Assembly: GCF_000003815.2 (NCBI RefSeq)
Contig: NC_049982.1
Coordinates: 33,574,186-33,638,185 of the forward strand
Source of the DNA: Branchiostoma floridae
Taxonomy: Eukaryota; Chordata; Leptocardii; Amphioxiformes; Branchiostomatidae
Direction of reading: 5' to 3'
DNA: 64,000 nucleotides
The translations under genes were made by a program, and so were the position numbers. Positions 1-27,379 of the stretch are shown here, piece by piece. The first letter of the stretch is position 1, and every line of letters begins with the position of its first letter. Below the pieces are notes generated by a model. The model did not search any database. It was not told the origin of the DNA and saw nothing but the letters and a program-made list of their open reading frames with translations.

Positions 1-3000
1 CGGAAAGATGGTATTTTTGGGATACAATTGCACCCGACTTTTTGCAAAGTTACCTGAATTTGTCTTTTCGACAGTGATCCTTTTCTAAATCAAAGTATCC
101 CCAAACTGACCCGCTTCTAATGTACTGCGCCGTTTATGATTTTGCAAGCATAGTCGACTTCTGACTTTCTCACTAACGGTAGGCGGGATAAGCTTGACAA
201 AGCAGTCAAGTGATCACCACACATTTAGGGAGATACAAAACAAGTTTGAAGACTATCTCATCTTGGGATAGAGAGATTTGGGCACTTTAGTGTAATTAGT
301 AGAAAGTAGGTCAACATAAGGGCATCGCCAAAACTGCTTGTGTGGCCGAGGCCAGGCTATCTAAAAAGGCTACATTCATACACGGACAGAAATGACTACA
401 GAATGACCCACAAATGATAATTGCAACACGTTGTCTGGCAGTTCTGGTGACGTTTGTGCACACACAGTCCGCTTACAAAAAGTAATCCTAAAGCATCATG
501 GTGTCAAAATTTATACCAGTACCAACCAGTACCTGTCCCCATGGACAAAGTCAGTCCTCCCCCACCAGCGCACAATTTGAAGGGTCCTCAGGGAACTTCA
601 AGAACTCGTTTGCTACAATGTTCAAATTGCGGTAAATTAAATTTGACCAAACAAACTTAATTCAAGCATTACCACATGTTCTTTGAGGAATTATAATAAC
701 CGCTTCTGGAGTGGATATTACCTAATCTTAGTAGTACTACATGTAATTTGTTTTATCACATTACAATTTTCTTCTTTAAAGTGTCATTATTTTCTACAGG
801 CACTTTTTTCTATGTCCATGCACTTGTATTGCTCAGCCTTACAACTGGTGGCAGAGCATGTTTCTTTTAAATACTGTCCACTTGATTTACCTAAAGCTTC
901 TCAAATTTATTTTTATTTTGATGTGCAGGTCTGAATGCACTAAACTCTATAAAGAAATGTAGATTAAGGCAAGAACTGCACAATTCAAGTAGTAGCAAGA
1001 TACATGCATGTAGAATACAGCACGGTGTATTCCATATCACCCAAGGTACCAGCCCGACTGAGGGTAGGATCACCCGAAGCCCGGAGGGGCGATCCGACCC
1101 AGGGAAGGCTGGGACCGGAGGATGTCATCCATATAATCAAATCAACATGGCCCGAAAACAACAATGCAACCACCATTGTTTCCAGCATTCCATCATTTCT
1201 GATAAGCTTACACAGTTTACAGTTTATCACAAGACAATACTTTCTCAATGGTGAAAACTGTAACATGCACAGATATGACAATAATATAAATGAGGTACTA
1301 ATGTAGATTACACTTAACAGTGAACAGTACTGTGGTATAGGCAAACACCACAATTCATATACATGTACTCTTTGCACCACACCAACACCAAAGGTTTAAG
1401 TAATTATATATTATTATTTACTTGTATCTTTAATTTAATTTTAACCAAAAAGATTTCTTCACAATACCATCTCTGATGATTCTTGAACAAAAATATAGAA
1501 AACATGACAATATCTAAATTGTAATAATAATCATTACACATCAATATCCATATTGGTGCAACAAGCAACATACATGGTATGCCCAATGCAAGACAGACCT
1601 AGATGTCTTCATTAAATCTACAGTCAATCTGTTGGCAGAAACACTTTACAATGAGCTCAACTGTCACATTTAAACGCCATGTTCCTGATACATACATTTT
1701 TTCATTGTTTGCAAGGGTGTACAACAGTGTGCACTGGGAATGATCTAGACTGATGCAATTCCATTCCATATATTGCTGGATGCTCAGAGGTGGGTAGCTC
1801 ACCAATGTGGCATGTTGGAGTCGTGATAGAGCGCTCCACAAATTTAATGGATAAGAAACAAATCCTTTCACCCTATGTGTGTTTTGTAGGTTTTGCATGA
1901 TATCCTTTAAAATTTAGTGCCACAGTCCAGTGAGATACCGTTTAAATAAGATAACTTCACGCACACATCTTACATTCTTGATATGCTTTATTTCAAGGCC
2001 TCTAATTTTTGTTTCTGTAGTATCAAAAGTACTGGCATCTTACTGATGGCTTCTTCCCATTAAAATGTGCAAAATTCTGTTGCCAGTCTTCAAGACTTGA
2101 TATGAGCCCTATCATCAGAACCATCTTTGCTTTCTTCATTTTCTCCCACAAAGATTGCACTTCAACATTGTTATGTCAATGAAGGATAGACATTATTGTT
2201 TGATGGCTTGAAAGAAATCATAAACATACCCCCTAAAGAGCTGCTGTCATCTGAAAAGAAAAATCTAAAAAAAAAAACCCGCCCAAATGCAACAATTCAG
2301 TTCCAAGAATGGTTGGTTGGTTAGAGAAGCCAGCTTTTTCACTTTCACTTTTTACAATGACAGATCAACTCAAAATCGCTCATCATTGTTCTTAAGCACT
2401 GTTTTTTTTCATGTCGCAAAATACCGAAACATCCAATTACCATTAGTAAGACTGTTGTGACATTTAGATTGACCACATATAATACAAGAAATTGATGTTT
2501 TTATGGTATCTTACAATTTTCCTGCCTTTCTAAAGTAATAAGAAAAGAGTGTAACCCACCTTGTTGAACAGTGTTTTACTGTAATTGTTCTACATTATTT
2601 AATTGACTTAGCCGCCCAATTTGAGGCCAAAATTGCAAAAACTTAAGAAATAAGCTTAAGTGCCATGTACATGTATAAAACATCAAATTTCTCATGATAA
2701 ACAAGTTGCCATTTTTTTTTACTTTAGTAATCATACATGGAGTCATTCAATGTCCTAAAATATAAAGTAGATGTGCCTGTCCCTTTTTCAAACGTATTGC
2801 TATTTTGCACATTTCACTGAGAATGAGCCAAATATAAGTCATGCCTTCCTGTTGTGCTACAAGAGCATCATTCTTTTAACATCTTCAAAAGGGACCTTTT
2901 AATTTGAATATTGCACAGACACTAATGTTATCCAACATTAGTGATCTATAAATTACATACATCTTCCTAAAGAAAAAGTGGAATGTCAAGAGAGAAAAAG

Positions 3001-3977
3001 AAGTCCTTTTTAGAACTTGCAACTTAGCTTTTTAAGGGCTTCACAAAGTCGTGATGCTGAATGGAATGGAGCAAGATTCTGGACCATGCTGAGTCAAGGG
3101 ACATTTTGTCTGCTACCAAACAATGCGATTCTCTGCCCTGAAATGTATTTTGCACATTCAAAAATAAGTTATCATTATACTTCCAATGAAGCAAATTAAA
3201 CAAGTTTCTCAATGTTTCTCATAAACTTTTTATATCAAAGATATTTACTTGCACTTAGTTCTTATAAACAATGACATTTTGTTTCTAATTCTTCTCTATT
3301 TTATCACCTTCTCAACTGGCTTTAAGTCTACCAAACAAATCCATGGTCATCTTATTTTTCTAGACAGCCTGTCTGTCATAACTAAACTTAAGTACTGAGA
3401 AGGATGGAAACAGAACTTGTCACTAAAAGTTGGGTAATATGACACTTACAATGAACAACACTTTTTAAAACAAAGTCAATTTGTAGATCTCTTTTTTTGA
3501 TATGACAATCTACTACATAGAACAGTACATACAGTTTATCCCACATGACTAGATGGTTGTGCTGTTGATAAGCCTGAATCCAAATGGATATCTCGAATCA
3601 TCACAAAACACAGAGATGTAACAAAGACCAACCATGGTAGAAACCTTGATGGAGACTTTTTTACATATTGTATTTTGCCATACTGTATTACCGGGGCTAT
3701 ATCAGGCTATCAAAGGTTCATGATTGTAGCAAGTTGAGAAATATCACTTGTTGCACAAGTAGAAAAAGATTTTGGCTAGAAATGAAATTTATCACACGGA
3801 TCACACGACGGTTGTGTTACAAGACTTCCTGTCAGTGTATGTAAAGCTGTGCAATACTGGCGGATATTGGGCGGGAAAACTGCATGAAAAGCGAGCCTGT
3901 AAACTGTCCTAAGGCAATTATCTAGGAAACTGTTGAACAGAGGCACTCGAGCAGTAATCCAAAGTAGAACAGATTAA
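1..3977. other. Region downstream of the LCOR-like gene; possible 3' UTR
   Basis: No convincing coding exon was found on either strand; the short open frames have no family resemblance. The part next to 3977 is probably 3' UTR of the minus-strand LCOR-like gene. A minus-strand AATAAA (TTTATT at 1987-1992) would give a UTR of about 2 kb, but this is only a candidate. Positions 1044-1116 form an imperfect GC-rich hairpin (arms ending GGATC and GATCC). Positions 1121-1148 carry a 28-bp motif found twice more in the window. The rest is AT-rich and featureless to me. Confidence 0.45.
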
Positions 3978-14390
<10,413 letters not shown>

Positions 14391-14407
14391 TTTGATACCA
14401 CCTTTAG

Positions 14408-14493
14408 TACGTCATCATATCATGTGTGCTAGTGACGTCAGGATATGGGTACAACTGTTACAACGTCATCAGACATGCGAAGTTGTGACGTCT
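14408..14493 (-). promoter_or_regulatory. Cluster of CRE/ATF-like sites upstream of the LCOR-like start codon
   Basis: Four ACGTCA/TGACGT cores fall within about 85 bp: TACGTCAT (14408), a perfect palindromic TGACGTCA (14433-14440), AACGTCAT (14462) and TGACGTCT (about 14486). They lie 18-103 bp 5' of the ATG at 14390. CREB/ATF binding is inferred from the motif only. Confidence 0.45.
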
Positions 14494-14955
14494 ACACATA
14501 GTCCACACCCGGAAATTAAACACTGGCGGGACACACCAGAAAGAAATCAACCTCCTTGCACCAAGGCAAGGGTCCGTGCCTGTCGGGAAAATAGACGTAA
14601 AACAAGGACATCAACAACATCATAGGTAATGTTGCATATGAATTAGGTGCAAACAAGGAGGTTGGTGCAAAAGCTGAACGAGGTGTGACCGCTGCTTGAT
14701 CTTTGCCGAAGAGGAAATTTTTTTTTTTGTAATTTGTTTCCAGCACCGTGCATTTTTTTTACCCTCCTTGGTTTGGTATAACGTTAAGGTCTCATTGAGA
14801 GTTCTATATAATGAAGCTGCAGAAAACCTTCCCATATCATTCATGGTTTGTTGAGCACTTGTTGTTATTTTCCCTAGATCATGAGAAAAAATTTTGCCAA
14901 TTGATGACCAATATAAAAGTTTTAAAACATCTTTGTTTATAGCAATTACAAACTA

Positions 14956-15439
14956 CAGTCAAACCTGCCCGTGCGACCACCTCTTTTCAGCGACCACCTG
15001 GCCATTTCGACCGCTTTATCTCGGTCCCGATTTATTTTCCCATTGACGTAAGCATTAAGCGACCTTTTCTCAACGACCACCTGGCCAACGCGACCACGAC
15101 CGGCCCAAATTGGGACCCATAATGACCGCATCATTTTCAAAATTGAGGTTTTCGTGGATTTTTGATGATAACTAGCGCGATTTTGTGCCGAAATCCGCCA
15201 GTTTCCATCAGATTTGGGGGTTAAATTTACAATTTACAGTGTGCGTGTTGTATTTGACATTAAAGACCTCGCTTCTTTGCGTGCGTGCAGTGTGCTTGCT
15301 ATTTGCCATTAAACACAACGGAAACCATTATACTTTGCATCGGGCATGTTTTGAGTCGATACTCTTCTCAGCGACCACCTGTCCAAATCGACCGCTTTTT
15401 TCCGGTCCCCTGGGTGGTCGTCTTGGGCAGGTTTGACTG
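14956..15439. mobile_element. Tc1/mariner-type MITE with CAGTCAAACCTGCCC ends
   Basis: Termini CAGTCAAACCTGCCC and GGGCAGGTTTGACTG are perfect inverted repeats flanked by TA on both sides, as expected for Tc1/mariner insertion. Subterminal GCGACCACCTG motifs recur several times in the left half and again near the right end. The element is 484 bp and has no transposase frame. Confidence 0.8.
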
Positions 15440-16387
15440 TATGTTACTTTGTCACTGACACTCAAGGTTCCGGGTCGGAGTTCAAATCTGACAGAAGGTT
15501 GGTGTAATAGGCCGGAAGTGCGCTGTTGTCTCCCTAATTTTTGCTCCCTATTGCTTGGTGATCGTTATAGCTGAGCATAGATTTGTCGTATTTCCTGAAA
15601 AGCCCGTGGGTTGTATTATTTTTGTGCGAGGAGTAGTTGGCCCTCCAGCGAAACCATTTTTGTATTAGTCCGCTGCAACGGTGATGCGGTTTTTTCGCCT
15701 GATGACCCAAATAGCATCGTTTCATGCGATTTCGAAGAAATTACGTCATCGAAGATTGCAAAAAAGTTATCACATGTCATGGAATTTTGTTATTTTCATT
15801 TTGCATAAACATGAAGAATTTAGCTTCTCTACCACGCAGGCCGTTATCCTGGGAAAATTCGTTTTTTCCAACCAGCTTCGATCAAAAAAGTGTTAAAAAA
15901 TGATAGTTTTCGGGTCCAAAATTAAAATTTTACTACATATTCTACCCAAAATAAAGAGGCAACAGACGATACCAATAGGTTTGTCGGAAAGAGGCAGTAA
16001 ACGGCTTTCCACCATATTGATTAAGTTTCGCGTCCTACGTTTACTAGCGTAACTGTAGCCCATTGGCCTGAGGCTGTCCGCCAACCTCCGAAATCGTAAA
16101 AGAAACTCCGGTCCATCGAGACTTCAAGGGGCACTTTTTTGCTGTTCGTGTACAACCACATCGTACACCACTCAGAACCCACGACTGTGTACCTTCGACC
16201 AACACCAGGCTGCCAAACTTTAACCTGCAATATTTCTGCAGTTACAAACAAACTTTCACCAATCTAACGTTTGAGATTAGTTGGCCTGGCTAAAAGGGAA
16301 TTTCTCACCGCTAAAAAAACATGTCCATACAGCTGTTTATTTTTTTGGTCAGATCTATTTTAGGGTGCCCACTCGGAGTTATACTAG

Positions 16388-17012
16388 TAACGTAAGGTTA
16401 CCAGTTTACGTGCAGGACCAATTTACGGTCAGTTAGCGACATGATTGCATTTCAAGGTGCACCATGCAAAAATTTGTCAGTAATAATAAAACTGTAAATG
16501 TGTTATTAACATTGAAAACCCATGCAATGAATATTGCACAATTTTCATGGAAGATCTTGGGCCCATGGTGCCTGGGTTGAATTTACGTGACGTTCTACTG
16601 AGCCAAATTCGGCGGTCCAACCTCATTCATTACTACGGCGCTACTCCAAGCGATGCTGGGGTAGACACAAAATTTTACCATGGTTTGTTTGTTTACCAAT
16701 TTCGTAATATTTTAAGTGTTATATACATATAGCAAGTGTTTGCTATATGTGTGCTTATAGGCAGAGCACTACAAGGAGAAAGACTCAAGTGACTGTTAAT
16801 TGGTCACCCTAGAACAATCCTTACTGCTAACCACTCCATTATTACATGCTGGTGCGCAGCCAAAGATGGAGGGAAGAAATAAATTACCATCCATATTTTT
16901 TAACAGGCAATCTACTGTTTCTTGAAATGGGTTAAATATTCAATTCTGCCCAGGCATTTTAGAACAATAATCATTTTCCATAAATCGACCGTAAACTGGT
17001 AACCTTACGTTA
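16388..17012. mobile_element. DNA element with 23-bp perfect terminal inverted repeats
   Basis: The first 23 bp (16388-16410, starting TAACGTAAGGTTACC) are the exact complement of 16990-17012. The internal ~580 bp has no coding frame I recognise and no clear target-site duplication. The right end is about 250 bp upstream of the MORN4 start codon. Confidence 0.75.
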
Positions 17013-17264
17013 CATGAATGAGACCTCAAGGAGGTTACATTAAACCTCCTCGCTTTATCAAAACTTTATAAAAGGTATTTAAGTGCTGCCAGAAATCTTG
17101 ATAATCATATACTTTTCTGACTGTTAACGTTCAGAGGTAACAGGCGGCACCAAAATTTTCCTAACATGGAGCGCCACCAAAAACAGTGACTTTATTTTTT
17201 TACAATACATGCCTTTAATTATTAATCCCAGTCTCTAATTTATTTGCACCAGGATTAATTTGAC

Positions 17265-21450
<4,186 letters not shown>

Positions 21451-24400
21451 AATATCAACATTCAGCATAATGATGTATACACACAATTGCTGTACCATCT
21501 ACAAATTCTATTGCCAGATGATCTCTCGTAATCAAGAAGGACCATCGTATGTTGATGTAATGCTCAGGTTGATGAGTCCGCTAGTGGCTGGTACTTTGAC
21601 TTTGAGGCAGTCCTTGAACCTTTTTTAATGGCAACCTACATGTTTATGGTTGCAAACAATAGCAATGTGCCATACCTGATATTTTTTGGCCTACTTATTG
21701 CTTCTGCTAAAGAAAGATGCCTACTTATTATTTGATATGATGTGCACAACTGCTATACTGATCATTGACAAACAACTCTTTGTCATTAGTGATACAGTAG
21801 CTGTCATCTCTGAAGCACATTCATTCTTACAGTACTGTATCAGACTGAGGGTTGGTGCTTTGCCTTTACCTTACTGAATACCTTGTCGTACATGTATGTA
21901 TTTTTATTAATTACCCACTTTTCCTTTTGGAACGTGCCAAGAGGTTTATGATATGATGCGTGAAAATGTTATCTTAAATGTCTGACAAGACCAGTTCTCT
22001 CAATGAAAATGCAATGGTCTAAATCATAGAATGTGGTTGAAAGACTTCTCCAGGCAAATCATTGGATTAGCTGTACATATTCTTTTGCAATCCAACTTGT
22101 AAATTTTATATCATAGAGATGGCAATAACCTTTTCATATGTAGAATTGCATATGCAAGATATATTTCCAATTACAATATTAAAATTTGAATAAAAACATT
22201 AATATCCTATTTATCATTGAAATGTCAAAATTGCGGTCTCAAACCTTTATTTACAGGTATGTTTTACAGAGAATTAGTTAAGTTCATCCTCGTTATACCA
22301 GGTGCCAAGAATGACGGTGTTTTCGGAAAACCCTGTCCAGTCTGAAAAGCGGGTCTGCATGGGGCTTCCTGGCAATGCTTAGCCTTACTAAATTCAGACA
22401 GTGCTTAACACTAAATTGATGTACCAGGGCTCGAAATACTTTTTTCTGCTTACCTGAAAATTACCTGTACCAGACAAATTTTACCTGCACCAGTATGAAT
22501 TTAGCAAGTATGGATCATACTAAATTTGTTCAGAAACCACTGCTATTTTTTCTTTAATAGTTCATTAGTGGTAACATTCAATACAGCTGGTAACAATCCA
22601 TATACACCTACATCATAGTACATTTATCATGTATAAAACCCAGTACATGGACCAGTGCAGGTTTGGTGCAGGTAGACACTAGAAATACCTGCACAGCTCC
22701 AATTTTACCTGCACTAACCTGTGTGGGTCAGCTGAAACCTTGTGTGGGCCAACCTTCATATGCATGGAGGTAAGGGGCCAGGAAGGGAGGGACAATTTTA
22801 CATGTTGGGAAAGGAAGAGGATACATTCATTTGATGATCTTCAGGTTCTGGTAAGGAAGGGAGTCCAATGGACCATCCATTTTACAAACTTCAGGAGGTG
22901 AGAGAGGGACCATCCATTTTTGGCAGTTAAAGGGTGTGGGTGAAAGTGGGTATCATTTCATTTAAGGTTGAGGTTGTTGGAAGAGAGAAGTAAAAACAAC
23001 ACCTACTTTAAAACTGTTAATTCAATAACATTTCCTGACACATTCGGGGACACAAAGTGAACAGTATGTTGGTCAGGTTGTACTTGACATTTTCAAACGT
23101 TGATCACAAGTACCCAAATGAAAAAGTCTATTGGTCTTAGTTTTCTTGGACAATATGACCTTCTGTGACAAGGTGGCTAGTATTGTATTAGAAATGCCAC
23201 AAAATACACGAAATATAAAGTGAGAACAAAGGCCTTCATGGAAGTAATACATGGAAAGAATGCAAGACAAGAAATACATCAATTTGTACTGTATATCATT
23301 ATCTTTTTAACAACGACTACTGGCTACAGTCCAATCCAGACGCCATCAGGACACAGTACGTCCAATGTTTGACCCTGTAAAAGCAACAGTCCCTAACTGA
23401 GGAAGATGAGAAAAGACTACTAGTACTAGTTTTTATTTTCGCTGATAGAAAAACAAATCAATGTAACTTGCTCAGAGGTACCAGTGCTCACAGGATGGAT
23501 GGATGGACGCCATATAGACACCAGAGGACATTGCTGTCTTCTAAAACAGAACGGTTGTTGTAAACATGTTGACATTGGCTCGTAAGCATCCTATGCCTCA
23601 GCAGGTAGCCAAATGTCCAACTGGTAAACGGCTGCAAGCAACCTTCTACACCATAAATGGACAGTACCACCATAGATAGCTACTGCATTCTAAAGCTCTT
23701 GTATACACGTTCTAGAAACGAAATATATGTAAGCTAAGTGAGAACAAAAACATTTACTTATAGTCACATAGGACCTACATGTATGCAAAGCAGAACATCA
23801 ATTCATTGTCAGCCACTCCTGTACTAGAATAGCATATGATCAATACATTTAGAGCAAAGCATAAATCAGAGCAGACAAAAACAAAATTTTACCCAGCAAT
23901 ATCGGAAAGACTATATGTACAGTTTTAAACTCTTAGTAAGCTGAACTATGCGTATCTATGGAATATAAAATACTTGATCATTGTACGCTTTGTATTCTGT
24001 GAAAACAAGCACTTCATCTACAGACTGCTGGGGCATGACAAGAAGTAACCTGATTTGTGATTGCAATTTAAATTGTTGCTTCTCAGATTTTTTCACACAA
24101 AAATTTGACAGGCGGGTCGAGGTAAGAATAAAAGTTTGGGGTCGAGGGGCTTGAGAGATCGATGGGCTTACTAAAGTTACCACAAAATAAATAACAACAG
24201 ATTTAACAAATAACCAGTTTGCAGATTTCCTTTGCACATATGTTATGCAACCAAGGAGCTTTTATCTTGATATCCTGATTAGCAAAGCCCCCCCCCCCCA
24301 ATAAAATAACATAAGTACCATCCAAAATAGCCACGTAAGTACAGGCACTGAAATTTGAGGCCCATAGTTTATTTGGGAATTAACTCCCGCTGGGCAAAGT

Positions 24401-24676
24401 CCTACGCACGAAAAATCCTACTGGTGTGATCATGATAACCCCGGTGGAAGAGAGCTGCAACTGGCCCTGTACAGAGCCTACACTAACTACAGTAAGTTGT
24501 GCCATGAATAGACTGGATTCCAGGTTAAGTTAGGAGAGGCAGTGAAAACGGGAGGAATGGCCAATTTTTTTGGTTGTTTTCAAATTGGGAAAAATAGGAC
24601 AGCAGGATCCGAGAAGCAACAAATAAAAATGGTGAGGCCTCCACAGCAGAGAAAACTAAGGTAGACAGTTGTAATG
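21451..24676. other. Convergent intergenic region between MORN4 and MTG2
   Basis: Contains the likely MORN4 3' UTR (candidate AATAAA at 22189), a truncated hAT-like fragment at 22425-22720, and the likely MTG2 3' UTR on the minus strand (candidate TTTATT at 24368-24373, about 300 bp past its stop). Nothing coding was recognised at 22720-24360. Confidence 0.5.
22425..22720. mobile_element. Truncated hAT-like element (CAGGGCTCGAAAT family)
   Basis: Begins with CAGGGCTCGAAATAC and continues with repeated TACCTGCAC motifs, like the complete copy at 28958-29298. The right terminus is missing; similarity ends near 22720. Confidence 0.65.
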
Positions 24677-25888
24677 TTACCACTCCAGGAGAACAGTTTT
24701 CTTGTGAGACTGATTTTCTGTTTCTCCCTTTTGATTTGCTACCTGTGCCATATCCCTGTCATATAGTTCACGTATGTGGTTTATCACCATGCCTACGTCC
24801 CGTCCTTCCTTTGCAGAAATAGGTATGACAGGCATGTCCACATGTTCTTGTAAAAGCGTCAGTTTCTCTGAAGTTCCAGGCAAGTCCATCTTATTTGCCA
24901 CTGCAGCATGTGGCCGGGAAGAAAGACCTGATTGGTAGATCTCTAACTCATACATCAGGTCGTCCACCTGTGTCCAAGGTTCTCTGACAGACAGGTCAAC
25001 AACAAAGAGCAGAAAGCAACAGCGCTCAATGTGGCGAAGAAAAGAGTGGCCAAGGCCTTTGTTGAGATGTGCGCCACGTATGAGCCCTGGGATGTCAGCC
25101 ACTGCCACCTGCTCGAAATCTTCATACTGGATGATCCCCACATGGGGTTTCAGTGTAGTAAAAGGGTAGGCTGCAACAGTTGGCTGAGCACGCGAGATTG
25201 CTCGAAGCAGGGTCGACTTGCCTGCATTGGGGAATCCTACCAGCCCAACATGTGCAATTGTCCTTAGCTCTAGGTCAAGTACACATTTCTCTCCTGACTC
25301 ACCTGCTGTGGCCAATGTGGGAGCCTTGTCCTCATTTGATAAAAAGAACTGGTTGCCTTTACCACCCAGTCCCCCATGTGCTACAACCACAGCATCTCCA
25401 TTCCTCTCCAAGTCTATTACGACATTGCCATTTTCCTTGATACACGTTCCTACCGGAACTGGGATCACTGTATGTGAGGCGTTTTTTCCATGGCAACTAT
25501 TATTGCGACCAGGGCTACCGTTCTCGGCCTTGTAAATACTCTTCACTTTAGCTAAGGATTTTACTCTCTTGTTAGCTTTGATGACAATGTTTCCGCCGCT
25601 GCCACCGTCTCCACCGCCGGGGCCACCAAACGGCCGGCCAAACTCGCGGATGAATGCCGAACAACCATTCCCTCCCTTCCCTCCTTCAACGCTCACGCGG
25701 CGCCAGTCCACGAAGGCCCTTGCTTTCTTTTTCTCGCTCTGCTTGCTGGCATAAGTTCTCTGAACGGACACCTGGACAAAGACTGTAAAGATGCGTTGTG
25801 AGTTGCATAAGCTACGTCCTGCTGTCATGCCCTGTCCTAGTCTCCAAAGAAACATGTTCGGGAAGTGGAAGGACCAGACTGAACTCAT
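24677..25888 (-). CDS. MTG2: MTG2/GTPBP5, mitochondrial Obg-family GTPase
   Basis: Intronless 403-codon gene for the mitochondrial Obg GTPase that acts in assembly of the large mitoribosomal subunit. Residues 1-55 look like a mitochondrial presequence (basic and hydroxylated, few acids). The Gly-rich Obg fold spans about 58-210 (GGKGGNG, GRPFGGPGGGDGG, GGLGGKGN). The G domain follows: G1 GFPNAGKS 218-225, switch I YPFTT 241-245, G3 DIPG 265-268, G4 NKMD 332-335, G5 SAKEG 358-362. All motifs are intact. The chosen start is the first ATG of the frame; the Met at residue 12 is an alternative. It points away from R3HCC1L, whose first recognised exon is 1.5 kb off, so a shared promoter region is likely. 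Confidence 0.96.
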   Translation of the reverse strand: MSSVWSFHFPNMFLWRLGQGMTAGRSLCNSQRIFTVFVQVSVQRTYASKQSEKKKARAFVDWRRVSVEGGKGGNGCSAFIREFGRPFGGPGGGDGGSGGNIVIKANKRVKSLAKVKSIYKAENGSPGRNNSCHGKNASHTVIPVPVGTCIKENGNVVIDLERNGDAVVVAHGGLGGKGNQFFLSNEDKAPTLATAGESGEKCVLDLELRTIAHVGLVGFPNAGKSTLLRAISRAQPTVAAYPFTTLKPHVGIIQYEDFEQVAVADIPGLIRGAHLNKGLGHSFLRHIERCCFLLFVVDLSVREPWTQVDDLMYELEIYQSGLSSRPHAAVANKMDLPGTSEKLTLLQEHVDMPVIPISAKEGRDVGMVINHIRELYDRDMAQVANQKGETENQSHKKTVLLEW

Positions 25889-27379
25889 TGGCGAAATATT
25901 GTGACCTTTGCCATCGCCGTGTACGCGTGTTTGGACCTGTGGTTGACCTTTGGATGACGTTTACCGGATGGACTGATCCATTAGCTCAGGGGTGGGTGTG
26001 TGAAACCAATCTTCTGGCTTTCTAGTAGAGTAAGTTCGGATTTGAGTTTTTTTTTGGCGACGCCTCAAGGGTTAGCCTAATAGTATAGTGTGGGTCCGTT
26101 TGACAAGAATCTCCAAAATTCCATGAATTTTTCTGCAGGCATGTCAGTTTTAGTTGCATCATCAGGAATATCATGGGAATGGGTTGATGGATCTTCATTT
26201 AGATGTCTGAATCGACCGTTGCGGTCGCAGATCTTCGGAGCTTAGCGGGGACTTTCAACAAACTTCAGTAACGATTTGAGCGAACCACTGAACGCGTTCT
26301 AAAGCGCACTTTGGTTTGTTGGAGAGTTGAATAAAATGGCACACAACTCAAGCGGCGGAGGGAAGTGTTCATATTTCAAGACATCCTCACAGCTCAACAA
26401 AGTCGTATCCATATGTTGTAAATATTACTGTGCAGTTTAATAAAGTTAGGTAACGTTACTCATTCCTCTACCTTACTGAAGTGAGGAAAGTCCTGTTAAC
26501 GGTGCTATCATGACCAGGGTCCGTGGTAGTGCGCAACAAAAGGCTTTCACCCTATAACAACATTATACAGATATTTTGCTTCAGGATAATTTCCTGGTAG
26601 AGCTGGTTGCTAGACTTTAGGGTATGCCGCCTCCAATTGAAACCCCAAATAATCTGGGGTGTGCCCCCTTAAGAGCCCTTCCCAAGCTCACAAGATTGGT
26701 GGCATATCAACTGATTCGAACCCAGAACCTCTGGGTCTAAATATGTAATACACACAGCTCCTTCACACACAGCCCCTTCACATGCAGCCCATTCACATAA
26801 CGTTAGTCCTTCACACATAGATTCTTCTCTGAGCACAAACAGCCCCTACTGTTAAATAACTTAAAACAGCTTTTGTACCAGTGGGCTTTCGAAGATCGAA
26901 GATCCGAGAAGCCTGACGTGATAGCCAGCCCAAATAGACAGCCTAGGTAGACAGCCCAGCCTTTTCCGTAAACCCGTGTTCGTCAACCTCCGAAGTCGTA
27001 AAAGAAACGCCGGTCCGAGACCTACACACTAATATCAGAAAGTATATTTGGCCGCACTGCCAAATCTGCGCCAGCGAAAAACGCTACGAAGAACAGGCAT
27101 TTTGGGGCTATACACTGCTGTAGCGGTACCTGAAAAATTGGGAGCCAAAACGAAGGGAACACCTATGAATCGCGTCTTATTTTCACGTAAAACTTTACGG
27201 TACGGTCAGAACAAGTCCCGAAGCCTAAAGTGACCCGTTTCACGCAGCCCAAAATTTCGTCTAGCTGAAATATTTTCATCAGGTTTGTTGAGTTTGTTCA
27301 ATGTTTGTTTGACCAACAGTCTGATGCTTACACAAGGTAGATGGACCAGGTGAGGCCGGAATCAAATTCAACGTTATAG
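25889..27379. other. Divergent intergenic region MTG2 / R3HCC1L
   Basis: Should contain the MTG2 promoter and the 5' end of R3HCC1L, including its start codon. I could not identify that exon: no ATG-bearing segment with a phase-2 donor stands out. Positions 26984-27016 share a repeat fragment with 16082-16115. Confidence 0.45.

Larger units (their letters stand above)
14391..17264. other. Intergenic region between LCOR-like and MORN4 starts (divergent promoters)
   Basis: The two genes are transcribed away from each other. The region holds a cluster of CRE-like sites next to LCOR-like, a Tc1/mariner-type MITE (14956-15439) and a long-TIR element (16388-17012). Positions 16082-16115 match 26984-27016 almost exactly, a shared repeat fragment. 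No exon was recognised. Confidence 0.5.

Noticed and set aside
25031-25754. Plus-strand open frames up to 105 codons
   Set aside because: Antisense shadows of MTG2.
26328-26430. ATG with a good context (AAAATGGCACACAAC) as start exon of R3HCC1L
   Set aside because: No donor in the required phase 2; a possible GTAAAT donor leaves phase 1.
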